From contig NZ_FOTW01000021.1 in the NCBI RefSeq assembly GCF_900114705.1, positions 62,001 to 126,000 on the forward strand: DNA of 64,000 nt. The letters are read 5' to 3'. The DNA is from Rugamonas rubra. GTDB taxonomy: Bacteria > Pseudomonadota > Gammaproteobacteria > Burkholderiales > Burkholderiaceae_D. How positions within the stretch are numbered: position 1 is the first letter of the stretch; each line of letters opens with the position of its first letter. The translations under genes and the position numbers were made by a program. The notes beneath the pieces were generated by a model that was not told the DNA's origin, ran no database searches, and saw only the letters and a list, made by a program, of their open reading frames with translations. This document shows positions 36,076-44,900 of this stretch, piece by piece.

Positions 36076-36195
36076 ATGCAAGCTTGGATCGTTCCCGTTC
36101 GCCTGTTCGCCTACCTGGTCATCGTGCTGATGGCCGCCGCCGTCGGCTACGCCGGCTACACGGCGCTGAAGTACTGGCCGGCCATCAGCGTCTAG
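36076..36195 (+). CDS. 39-residue single-span membrane peptide ahead of norC
   Basis: A 39-codon frame starts at ATG 36076, with GGAGG eight bases before it, and stops nine bases before norC. The peptide (starting MQAWIVPVRLFAYL) is one transmembrane helix with a short positive N-terminal side and the end KYWPAISV. The good ribosome site, the tight spacing and the hydrophobic, balanced composition support it as a real gene. It could be an accessory subunit or assembly factor for the NorBC complex. No family is recognised. Confidence 0.65.
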   Translation: MQAWIVPVRLFAYLVIVLMAAAVGYAGYTALKYWPAISV

Positions 36196-36203
36196 GAGGC
36201 GGC

Positions 36204-37040
36204 ATGAACAAGCGACAAGCCCGCCACTTCGCCATCGGCGCCACCGTGGTCGCCAGCGCCGCCTTTCTCGGCCTCACGCTCGACAGCCACCGCCAGTTCG
36301 ACCAACTCACCCACGCCGACAAGATCACCGCCGAGGTCAAGCGCGGCAAGGACGTCTGGCACAAGAACAACTGCATCAACTGCCACACCGTGTTCGGCGA
36401 GGGCGCCTACTACGCGCCCGACCTGACCAAGATCACCAAGCTGCGCGGCGCCACCTACCTCACCGCCTACCTGCGCGACCCGTCGCGCTTCTACGACGAA
36501 ACGCGGCACCGCCGCCTGATGCCCAAGCAGGACCTGAGCGAGCGCGACATCGGCGACCTGATCGCCTTCCTCGACTGGGTCAGCAACGTCGACAACCAGA
36601 ACTGGCCGCCGCGTCCGCTGCTGGTGTCCGGCGCCACCTTCCCCGGCAGCGACGCCGCGCCCGGCCAGGCGGTCGCGCCGGGCGGGCGGCCGGTGGCCAG
36701 CGGCTACGACCCGATCGCGCTCGGCGAGCACGTGTTCCGCAACGCCGCACCGGCCTGCGTTGCCTGCCACTCGATCGCCCCCGGCGTCAACCTTGCCGGG
36801 CCGTCGCTGGCCGGGCTGGCGGCGCGCAGCGCCGCGCTGCTCAAGTCCGGCGCCTACCACGGCAAGGCCAGCGACCTGGCCGGCTACATCCGCGAGTCGG
36901 TCACCGCGCCCAGCGCCCACCTGGTGCCGGGCGCCATGTACTCGGCCGGCGGCGCCTCCTTCATGCCGCCCGGCTACGGCAAGGACCTGACGCCGGCGCA
37001 GATCGAGCAGCTGGTCGCCTACCTGTCCTCCTTGAAATAG
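36204..37040 (+). CDS. norC: Nitric oxide reductase cytochrome c subunit, diheme form
   Basis: This 278-residue protein has an N-terminal membrane anchor (about residues 8-26) and two class I cytochrome c domains. The first, with CINCH at residues 57-61 and HTVFGEGAYYAPDLT, is the standard NorC domain. The second, with CVACH at 185-189, is an added C-terminal cytochrome domain. Ordinary NorC is about 150 residues with one heme. AGGAGG lies four bases before the start at 36204. It passes electrons from periplasmic donors to NorB. The extra domain may fuse the electron donor to the complex, as in some other beta-proteobacteria. Confidence 0.93.
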   Translation: MNKRQARHFAIGATVVASAAFLGLTLDSHRQFDQLTHADKITAEVKRGKDVWHKNNCINCHTVFGEGAYYAPDLTKITKLRGATYLTAYLRDPSRFYDETRHRRLMPKQDLSERDIGDLIAFLDWVSNVDNQNWPPRPLLVSGATFPGSDAAPGQAVAPGGRPVASGYDPIALGEHVFRNAAPACVACHSIAPGVNLAGPSLAGLAARSAALLKSGAYHGKASDLAGYIRESVTAPSAHLVPGAMYSAGGASFMPPGYGKDLTPAQIEQLVAYLSSLK

Positions 37041-37150
37041 CGCCATGCCGGCCCGCCACGCCCCGCACCGCGGCGCCGCCGCGCCGACTCCGCCGAGTCC
37101 GCCAGCGCTGCCCGCCGCCACCCCACCGTCCGTCACGCCGGAGTTTCGCC

Positions 37151-38503
37151 ATGAGATATAAATCGCAAGCGGTCGCCTACTGGTACTTTGCCGTCGCCGT
37201 CGCCCTGTTCGGGCTGCAACTGGTGTTCGGCCTGCTGTCGGCCACCAAATACCTCGGCCCCGATCCATTGCTCTACATCCTGCCCTTCGACGTCACCAAG
37301 GTCATTCACACCAACCTGTTGATCGTCTGGGTGCTGTGCGGCTTCATGGGCGCCACCTACTGGGTGGTGCCGGACGAGTCGCGCGTCGAGCTGCACAGCG
37401 TCAAGCTGGCCTACGTCCAGCTGGTGCTGTGGGTGCTGATGGGCGTCACCGCCATCGTCGGCTACCTGTTCCGCTTCGGCACCGGCAACAAGCTGCTCGA
37501 GCAGCCGCTGCCGCACAAGATCGTCATCGTCGTGGTGATGCTGATGTTCCTCTACAACATAGGCATGACCATCAAGAAGTCCGGCCGCCTCACCACCACC
37601 GAGGGCGTGCTGATCGCAGGCCTGGGCCTGGGCGCCTTGCTCTACCTGCCGGCGCTGCTGCAGTTCGACAACTACACCGTCTCCATCTACTACCGCTGGT
37701 GGACCATCCACCTGTGGGTCGAGGGCGTGTGGGAAATGATCCAGGGCGGCATCCTGGCCTATTTGCTGATCCGCCTGTCCGGCGCCGACCGCGAGGTGAT
37801 GGAGAAATGGCTCTACGTCATCGTCGGCCTGGTTTTCATCGCCGGCATCCTCGGCACCGCCCACCACTACTACTGGGTCGGCGTGCCGTCCTACTGGCTG
37901 CCCATCGGCGGCCTGTTCAGCGCGCTCGAACCGGTCGCCCTGGTCGGCATGGCCATCTACGCCTACTCCACCATCCGCCGCTCCGGCATGGCCCACCCCA
38001 ACAAGCTGGCCCTGCACTGGACCGTCGGCAGCGCCGTCTTCACCCTGTTCGGCGCCGGCCTGCTGGGCCTGGCGCACACCTTCCCGTCGGTCAACAAGTG
38101 GACCCACGGCACCCTGATCACCGCCATGCACGGCCACGCCGCCTTCTATGGCGCCTACGCCATGATCGTCATGGCCATCATCAGCTTCGCCGCGCCCTCG
38201 CTGACCCGGCGGCCGGAGGAGGGCACGGCGATGGGTTACTGGTCGTTCTGGCTGCAACTGGGCGGCATGTTCGGCATGACCCTGTCGTTCGCCACCGCCG
38301 GCATCGGCCAGGTCTACCTGGAGCGCATCATGGGCCTCGGCTTCCTCGACACCCAGCTGAAGATCCAGATCCACTTCGTCATGTTGATCATCACCGGCGC
38401 CATCTTCGCGCTCGGCGTGGCCCTGTTCATCATCGACTTCTTCCGCTTCGCGCCGCACACCGAGCTCGACACTCAGGCGGCGCCCTTGCCGGCCGGGGCC
38501 TGA
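37151..38503 (+). CDS. norB: Nitric oxide reductase catalytic subunit (cNOR)
   Basis: This 450-residue, roughly twelve-helix heme-copper oxidase relative reduces NO to N2O at a heme b3/non-heme iron centre. Metal ligands and conserved residues are in HTNLLIVW, IHLWVEGVWE (His and the Glu near FeB), LGTAHHYYWVG and MHGHAAFYGAY. The length matches the NorB that pairs with NorC, not the longer quinol-dependent qNOR. A 110-base spacer separates it from norC, and its stop overlaps the norQ start (TGATG). It acts in the inner membrane. Confidence 0.96.
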   Translation: MRYKSQAVAYWYFAVAVALFGLQLVFGLLSATKYLGPDPLLYILPFDVTKVIHTNLLIVWVLCGFMGATYWVVPDESRVELHSVKLAYVQLVLWVLMGVTAIVGYLFRFGTGNKLLEQPLPHKIVIVVVMLMFLYNIGMTIKKSGRLTTTEGVLIAGLGLGALLYLPALLQFDNYTVSIYYRWWTIHLWVEGVWEMIQGGILAYLLIRLSGADREVMEKWLYVIVGLVFIAGILGTAHHYYWVGVPSYWLPIGGLFSALEPVALVGMAIYAYSTIRRSGMAHPNKLALHWTVGSAVFTLFGAGLLGLAHTFPSVNKWTHGTLITAMHGHAAFYGAYAMIVMAIISFAAPSLTRRPEEGTAMGYWSFWLQLGGMFGMTLSFATAGIGQVYLERIMGLGFLDTQLKIQIHFVMLIITGAIFALGVALFIIDFFRFAPHTELDTQAAPLPAGA

Positions 38504-39405
38504 TGGGCGCCGCCGAAGCGGGCAGGGCAGGGCTGTTGGCGGACGGCGTGGCGGCGCATGCCGGGACCGACGCCAACGCGCCCGTCGCGGCCGACCCCGG
38601 CACCCGCGACGCTGCCGACGTCGCGCGCGGCGACGAACCCTACTACCTGCCGGCCGGCGGCGAGGTGGCGTTGTTCGAGCAATGCCACGCCCGCCAATTG
38701 GCCGTCATGATCAAAGGCCCTACCGGCTGCGGCAAGACCCGCTTCGTCGAGTACATGGCCTGGCGGCTGCGCCGGCCGCTGGTGACGATCTCCTGCCACG
38801 ACGAGCTCAGCGCCAGCGACCTGGTCGGCCGCTTCCTGCTCGGCCCCGACGGCACCGTCTGGCAGGACGGCCCGCTCACCCGCGCCGCCCGCCAGGGCGC
38901 CCTGTGCTACCTCGACGAGGTGGTCGAGGCGCGCCAGGACACGGTGGTGGTGCTGCACCCGCTGAGCGACCACCGCCGCATCCTGCCGATCGACAAGACC
39001 GGCGAGACCGTGGTGGCGGCGCCCGGCTTCCAGCTGGTGGTCTCCTACAACCCCGGCTACCAGCGCATGCTCAAGGACCTCAAGCCGAGCACGCGCCAGC
39101 GCTTCGTCGCGCTCGACTTCACCTTTCCGCCGCCCGAGCGCGAGAGCGCCATCGTCGAGCGCGAGGGCGGCGTCGCGCACAGCCAGGCGCGCGCCCTGGT
39201 CGCCCTGGCCCAGCGCCTGCGCGGCCTGCACGACCGTGGCCTGGCCGAGGTGCCCAGCACGCGCCTGCTGGTGGCCGCCGCCCGTCTGATCGCCAGCGGC
39301 ATCGCACCGCAGCAGGCCTGCCACGCCGCCATCGTCGCGCCCCTGTCGGACGAACCGGTGCTGCTGGCCGCCATGCGCGACCTGGTCGACGCCAGCTTCG
39401 TGTAG
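38503..39405 (+). CDS. norQ: NorQ/CbbQ-type AAA+ activator of nitric oxide reductase
   Basis: This 300-residue MoxR/CbbQ-class AAA+ ATPase has Walker A GPTGCGKT at residues 72-79, Walker B CYLDEVVEA and sensor region SYNPGYQ. It is required with NorD for maturation of NorBC in other organisms, probably for metal-centre insertion. The first 45 residues are an Ala/Gly/Asp-rich extension not usual in the family. Its start overlaps norB by one base, and norD starts eight bases after it. Confidence 0.93.
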   Translation: MGAAEAGRAGLLADGVAAHAGTDANAPVAADPGTRDAADVARGDEPYYLPAGGEVALFEQCHARQLAVMIKGPTGCGKTRFVEYMAWRLRRPLVTISCHDELSASDLVGRFLLGPDGTVWQDGPLTRAARQGALCYLDEVVEARQDTVVVLHPLSDHRRILPIDKTGETVVAAPGFQLVVSYNPGYQRMLKDLKPSTRQRFVALDFTFPPPERESAIVEREGGVAHSQARALVALAQRLRGLHDRGLAEVPSTRLLVAAARLIASGIAPQQACHAAIVAPLSDEPVLLAAMRDLVDASFV

Positions 39406-39413
39406 GCGCCGCG

Positions 39414-41627
39414 ATGGCCGAAGCGGAAGACGTCATCACCGACGTGGCGCGCCGCGCCAGCGGCTACGCCATGGCCTGGTGGCGCCGCCACCGGCCGCCG
39501 TCGCGCACACCGGCGCCGCTGCAACTGAGCGAACTGGCGCCGCGCCTGTCGCTGCTCGCCGGCGCCGTCTTCCAGCGCGACTTCCGCCTGCGCGTGGCCC
39601 AGCCGGCGGCGCCGCCGACCTGGCTCGGCCAGATGTTCCATCCCGGCCAGGCGCCCGCCCACGGCATCGCGCTGCCCGCCACCGACGGCCGGGACATCTG
39701 GCTGCCGGCCAGCTTCGGCCCCGGCGACAGCGCGGCGGCGGCCACCGCGCGCTACCGGGTGCTGACGCTGCAACAGGCCATGCGCGCGGTGCGCGGCAGC
39801 GCCGCCTGCGCTCCTCCGCCGCAGCAAACACTGGCCGCCGCAGTCTATCTCGTGCTCGAGGCGCGCGCCGCCGACGACGCGCTGGCCCGCCTGCTGCCCG
39901 GCATGGCGGCGCCGCTGCGCGCGCTGCGTGCCGAGGCGCTGGCGCGGCGTCCGCCGTTGACGTCCTTCGCGCCGGCGCTGCGCCCGCTGGAGCTGCTGGC
40001 GCGCCAACTGCTCGCCGAGGACGCTGCTTTCCCGGCCCAGGAAGTCGAAAGCCCGGACCCCGCCTCCTACGACACCGTCGCGCCCGCCGGCATGCCGCAG
40101 GCAGGCGCGCAGCCGCGCGCCAGCGACCGGCAGGCTGGCGTCCCGGCGCGCCGCGCCGATTCGCCGCCATCCGTGCTATCCGCCACCGCCACCGCAGCCG
40201 CGCCCGATCACCGTACACCGCCGGCCGGCCCGGCCGAGGTCCGCGTCCGCGCCGAGGCCTGGACGGCGCAGCTGGAGCACGCCGGTGTGGCGCCGCGCGG
40301 CCGCCTGCTGTGGGACGATTGGTGGAGCGGGGCGCTGCTGCCGCCGGCCGCCGGCGCCGCCACCCGTGCCGCCGCCGCCGGGGAAGAAGAGGAGGGCGCC
40401 GCGCGCGGCCCGACACGCAGCGCCCGCCTGGCGCGCCGGCCAGAGGTGCGCCAAGCCGCCGAAGGCGAGGACGAGGCGCGGCGCCCGGGCATGTTGATGG
40501 TGCAGACCGCCCAGCCGCAGGAGCAGGCCGAGGACCCGTTTGGCCTTCAACGCCCGACCGACCGCGCCGACACCGACGCCGCCGACGACTACGCCGACGC
40601 CCTGTCCGAGCTGGCGGCGGCGCGCCTGGTCAGCCGCCCCGGCCGGCCGCGCGAGGTGCTGCTGTCGGACGATACGCCCACGCCGCGCGGCGCCGCGCCG
40701 CCGCCATCGGCCACCGCCGGCCACGGCGCCGCGCCGCCGCGCCGCCGCCACCCGGAATGGGACTACCGCCTGGACGACTACAACCAGGCCGGCGCCACCG
40801 TGCTGGCGCTGCCGGCGCCGGCCGGCTCGGCGCAGTGGCTGGAGCAGACCCTGGCCCGCCACGCCGGCATGCTGCAGGCCATCCGCCGCCGTTTCGAGCT
40901 GCTGCGCGCCGAGCCGCTGCGCCTGCGCCAGCAGCTCGACGGCGACAGCATCGACCTGCAGGCCTGGCTCGACTGCCAGGCCGAGCGCCGCGCCGGCCTG
41001 CCGCTCGAACCGCGCCTGTACAGCCAACAACGGCGTGCCCGGCGCGACCTGGCCATCACCCTGCTGGTCGACGTCAGCGGCTCGACCGACGGCTGGATCG
41101 CGCCGGGCCGGCGCGTCATCGACGTCGAGCGCGAGGCGCTGCTGCTGGTCTGCGTCGCCCTTGACGGCCTGGCCGAACGTTTCAGCGTGCAAGCCTTCTC
41201 GGGCGAGGGCGCGCAGGGCGTGGTGGTGCGCGACGTCAAACGCTTCGACGAACGCTACGGCCCCGAGGTGGCGCTGCGCATCGCCGGCCTGGAGCCGGAG
41301 CACTACACCCGCGCCGGCGCCGCCGTGCGCGACGCCAGCGCCGGACTGATGGCCGAGACGGCGGCGCACCGCCTGCTGTTGCTGCTGTCCGACGGCAAGC
41401 CCAACGACGTTGACCAGTACGACGGCCGCTACGGCCTCGAAGACCTGCGCCAGGCCGTCGCCGAGGCCAGGCGCGGCGGCATCGCGCCGTTCTGCCTCAC
41501 CGTCGACCGCCACGGCGCCGGCTACCTGGCCCGGGTGTTCGGCGCCCACCACTACGCCTTGTTGCCGCGCCCCGAGCTGCTGCCGGCGGTGCTGCTCGAC
41601 TGGCTGCGCAAGCTGGTGGCGCGCTAG
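39414..41627 (+). CDS. norD: NorD, VWA-domain nitric oxide reductase activation protein
   Basis: This 737-residue protein has a C-terminal von Willebrand A domain (about residues 540-735) with the metal site DVSGSTD and LLLSDGKPND. The N-terminal half is helical (about 1-220), and the middle (220-450) is a long Pro/Ala-rich, low-complexity linker. It partners NorQ. The start at 39414 is close behind norQ with a weak ribosome site. The linker composition is more extreme than in typical NorD proteins (about 600-640 residues), and this explains the extra length. It ends the nor operon. Confidence 0.92.
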   Translation: MAEAEDVITDVARRASGYAMAWWRRHRPPSRTPAPLQLSELAPRLSLLAGAVFQRDFRLRVAQPAAPPTWLGQMFHPGQAPAHGIALPATDGRDIWLPASFGPGDSAAAATARYRVLTLQQAMRAVRGSAACAPPPQQTLAAAVYLVLEARAADDALARLLPGMAAPLRALRAEALARRPPLTSFAPALRPLELLARQLLAEDAAFPAQEVESPDPASYDTVAPAGMPQAGAQPRASDRQAGVPARRADSPPSVLSATATAAAPDHRTPPAGPAEVRVRAEAWTAQLEHAGVAPRGRLLWDDWWSGALLPPAAGAATRAAAAGEEEEGAARGPTRSARLARRPEVRQAAEGEDEARRPGMLMVQTAQPQEQAEDPFGLQRPTDRADTDAADDYADALSELAAARLVSRPGRPREVLLSDDTPTPRGAAPPPSATAGHGAAPPRRRHPEWDYRLDDYNQAGATVLALPAPAGSAQWLEQTLARHAGMLQAIRRRFELLRAEPLRLRQQLDGDSIDLQAWLDCQAERRAGLPLEPRLYSQQRRARRDLAITLLVDVSGSTDGWIAPGRRVIDVEREALLLVCVALDGLAERFSVQAFSGEGAQGVVVRDVKRFDERYGPEVALRIAGLEPEHYTRAGAAVRDASAGLMAETAAHRLLLLLSDGKPNDVDQYDGRYGLEDLRQAVAEARRGGIAPFCLTVDRHGAGYLARVFGAHHYALLPRPELLPAVLLDWLRKLVAR

Positions 41628-41732
41628 CCGGGGCGGCGCGCGGCGGGCATCCGCCTGGCTTGTCATTGAGACACTAAAATGGCAGGTCACGCAACAATGC
41701 GACATATCCGGCGGGCACAATTTATCCATTGC

Positions 41733-41762
41733 TTGTGGAATCGCAAAACTCCGCTCTATACT
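41733..41762 (+). promoter_or_regulatory. Candidate sigma-70 promoter of the phosphodiesterase gene
   Basis: TTGTGG (41733-41738) and TATACT (41757-41762) are separated by 18 bases in a locally A/T-rich patch. The -10 matches five of six consensus positions. Transcription would begin near 41769, leaving a leader of about 195 bases. Confidence 0.5.
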
Positions 41763-41851
41763 CAAACATCGATCGACGTCCGCCGAACGGCGGCGCGCCC
41801 GCGTCCCGGCGGCGGCCGGCGCGCGCGGTGGCGGGGCGATTCACAGCACAA

Positions 41852-41880
41852 CGGTGGAAATGGTTCCACCGAACCGGTGG
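41852..41880 (+). promoter_or_regulatory. Mutually exclusive stem-loops in the leader
   Basis: Arm A CGGTGGAA (41852-41859) pairs perfectly with arm B TTCCACCG (41864-41871) over a four-base loop. Arm B can instead pair through CCACCG (41866-41871) with arm C CGGTGG (41875-41880) over a three-base loop. Only one of the two can form at a time. Confidence 0.55.
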
Positions 41881-41963
41881 CGGCACATGGCGATAGATTC
41901 TGACCGTTTAGTCCTTGATGAAGCCGGCGGCGGCATGGTCAGCGCCAGCCGCCAGGAGGCGAC

Positions 41964-44900
41964 TTGGCCACCATCCTGATCGTCGACGACCATGTGCTGA
42001 ACCGGCAGTTCCTCAGCGCCTTGCTCAGCTTCGGCCAACACCAGCTGCTGGCGGCGGCCGACGGCCAGGAGGGCCTGCTGTTGGCGCGCAACGCCAGGCC
42101 CGACCTGATCATCACCGACCTGATGATGCCGGTGATGAACGGCTACGAGTTCGTGCTGGCCGTGCGCGCCGACGCCGACGCCGCGCTCGCCGCCGTGCCG
42201 GTGATCTTCTACACCTCCACCTTCAACCTGCGCGAGGCGCGCCAGATGGCCAAGCGCTGCGGCGTCGACTGGGTGCTGCAAAAGCCGGCCACGCCGGACG
42301 CCATCCTGCGCGCCGTCGACGAGGCGCTGGGCCTGGCGGCGCCGGCCGAGCCGGCAGTGCCGGCGCCGCCGCCGGCACGCCTGGCCGCGCTCGACCAGCA
42401 ACTGGCGGTCTGCCTGCGGCGCGCCGAGGACAGCAACCAGCAGATGTCCGACATGGCCGCCCGCGCGCCGGCCGACGCGCCGCTGCAGCGCGACATGCAG
42501 GACACCACGCAGCGTCTGTCGAGTTCGCTGGCCGAGCTGCAGACGGTGGGCCTGCGCCTGTCCGCGCTGATCGACATGGGCATCGAGATCGCCGCCCTGC
42601 GCCAGCCCCAGGACCTGTGCGACTACGCCGCCAAGGTGGCGCGGCAGATCGGCGTGGCGCGCTACTGCGCGGTCGGCATCGTCGAGCCCGGCGGCGCGGC
42701 GGCGCGCCACTTCGCCTGCCATGGCCTGGACCCCGCCGAGCAGGCGGCGCTGGCCGCCTTGGCGCCGGACGCCGGCCTGCTCGGCTTCCTGCTCGGCCAG
42801 CGCGAGCCGCAGCGCCTGCGCGACCTCGACCGGGCACCGGCCCGCGCCGGCCTGGACGGCGCCGGCCGGCCGCGGCGCTCCTTCCTGGCCGTGCCGATCC
42901 GCGCCGGCGGGCGCGACTACGGCTGGATCTACCTGGCCGACAAGCTCGGCGCCGACGAGTTCAGCGAAATCGACGAGCGCGCCGTCGCCACCGTCGCCAC
43001 CCAGCTGGCGGTGGCCTACGAAAACCTGCTGCTGGTCGACGAGATCAACGCCAACGTCGCCCAGCTCGAGGCCGAGCTGCGCGCCCGCCGCGAGCTCACC
43101 GAGCGCCTGCGCGACAGCGAGGCGCGCTTCCGCCAACTGGCCGAGAACATCGGCGATATCTTCTACCTGGTCGACATCGGCACCGGCCGGGTGCTCTACA
43201 TCAGCCCGGCCTACCAGGCCATCTGGGGGCGCAGCTGCGCCAGCCGGTACGCCGCGCCGGCGTCGTGGAAGGCGGCGATCCACCCGGACGACCTGGCCGA
43301 GGTCGAGCGCCGAGAGCGCGCCTGGCAGCAAGTGCCCGGCCACCGCGACGGTTACGACTACCGCTACCGCATCGTCCGCCCGGACGGCGCGCTGCGCCAC
43401 ATCCACGACCGCGGCTTTCCCATCCGCGACGCGCACGGCCTGGTCTACCGCGTCGCCGGCCTGGCCGCCGACGTCAGCGAGGCCGCCGCCCAGCAGGAGC
43501 GGGTCGGCCGCCTCGGCCAGTTGTACGCCGTGCTCAGCGGCATCAACTCGGCCATCGTCCGCCTGCGCGACCGCGACGAGTTGCTGCAGGAGGCCTGCCG
43601 CGTCGCCGTCGGCCACGGCGCCTTCAGCATGGCCTGGGCCGGCGTGATCGACCCGCACACCCTGGCCGGCCGGGTGGTCGCCTCGGCCGGCGCGCCGGAC
43701 GGCTATGCCGAGCTGATCAAGTTCGGCGCCGACCCGGCCGGCCCCGGCGCGGCGCGTCCGGCCAGCGTGGCGGCGCGCCAGCTGCGCCGCGTGGTGTGCG
43801 ACGACATCGACCTCGACGCCTCGCTGGCGCCGCTGCGCGCCGAGCTGGCCGCGCGCGGGGTGCGCGCCCTGGCGGCGCTGCCGATCCTGCTCGACCAGCG
43901 CTGCTGCGCCGTGTTCGTTCTGTTCGCCAACGAGACCGGCTTCTTCGCCAAGGAGGGCCGCCTGTTGCTGCTCGACGAGCTGGCCGGCGACCTGTCCTTC
44001 GGCCTGCAGTACATCGACCGCGAGGAGCGCCTGCGTTACCTCGCCTACTACGACGCGCTCACCGGCCTGCCCAACAGCATGCTGTTCCACGACCGCACCG
44101 TGCAGCTGCTGCACGGCTGCGCCGGCGGCGAGGGCGCCGCCGTCGTCGCCCTCAACCTGAAGGGCTTCGCCCAGCTCAACGACGAGTTTGGCCGCCACGT
44201 CGGCGACCAGGTGCTGCAGCGCGTCGCCGCCCGCCTCGGTGGCGAGCTGCGCGAGCCGTTCACGGTGGCGCGCATCGGCGGCGACACCTTCGCCGTCGCC
44301 CTCGGCGCCCTGCAGGGCGGCGCCGACGCCGTTGCCGCGCTCGAGCAGCAGGTGATGCAGTGCCTGGCGCGGCCGCTGACGGTGGGCGCGCTGCAGTTGG
44401 CGGTGGCGGCGCGCGCCGGCGTCGCCCTCTACCCGGACGACGGCGCCGACGCCGAGACCCTGCTCAAGCGCGCCGAGCTGGCGCTCAAGCAGGCCAAGTC
44501 CTCGCCGCAGCGCTGGGTGTTCTACGCGCCGCGCATGAACCAGGCGATCGGCGCCCGCATCGCCCTCGAGGCGGCGCTGCGCCAGGCCCTCGAGCAGGGC
44601 CAGTTCTGCATGTTCTACCAGCCGCGCGTCGACCTGCAGGGCGGCCACATCGTCAGCGCCGAGGCGCTGGTGCGCTGGCGCCACCCCGAGCGCGGCCTGG
44701 TCGGCCCGGTCGAGTTCATCCCGCTGGCCGAGCAGACCGGCCTGATCGTCGCCCTGGGCGACTGGATCATCGACGCCGTCTGCGCCCAGCAGGCCGCCTG
44801 GCGCGGCGCCGGCGTCGACATCGTGCCGGTGGCGATCAACCTGTCGGCGGTGCAGTTCACCGGCGGCCAGGTGCAGCACACCATCGCCGCCGCCATCGCC

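Larger units (their letters stand above)
41628..41963. other. 336-base leader/promoter region of the c-di-GMP phosphodiesterase gene
   Basis: No gene is supported. The first third is A/T-enriched and holds a candidate promoter (41733-41762). The later part holds overlapping hairpins (41852-41880), and a ribosome site AGGAGG sits at 41954-41959. No convincing terminator for norD is seen. Confidence 0.5.
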
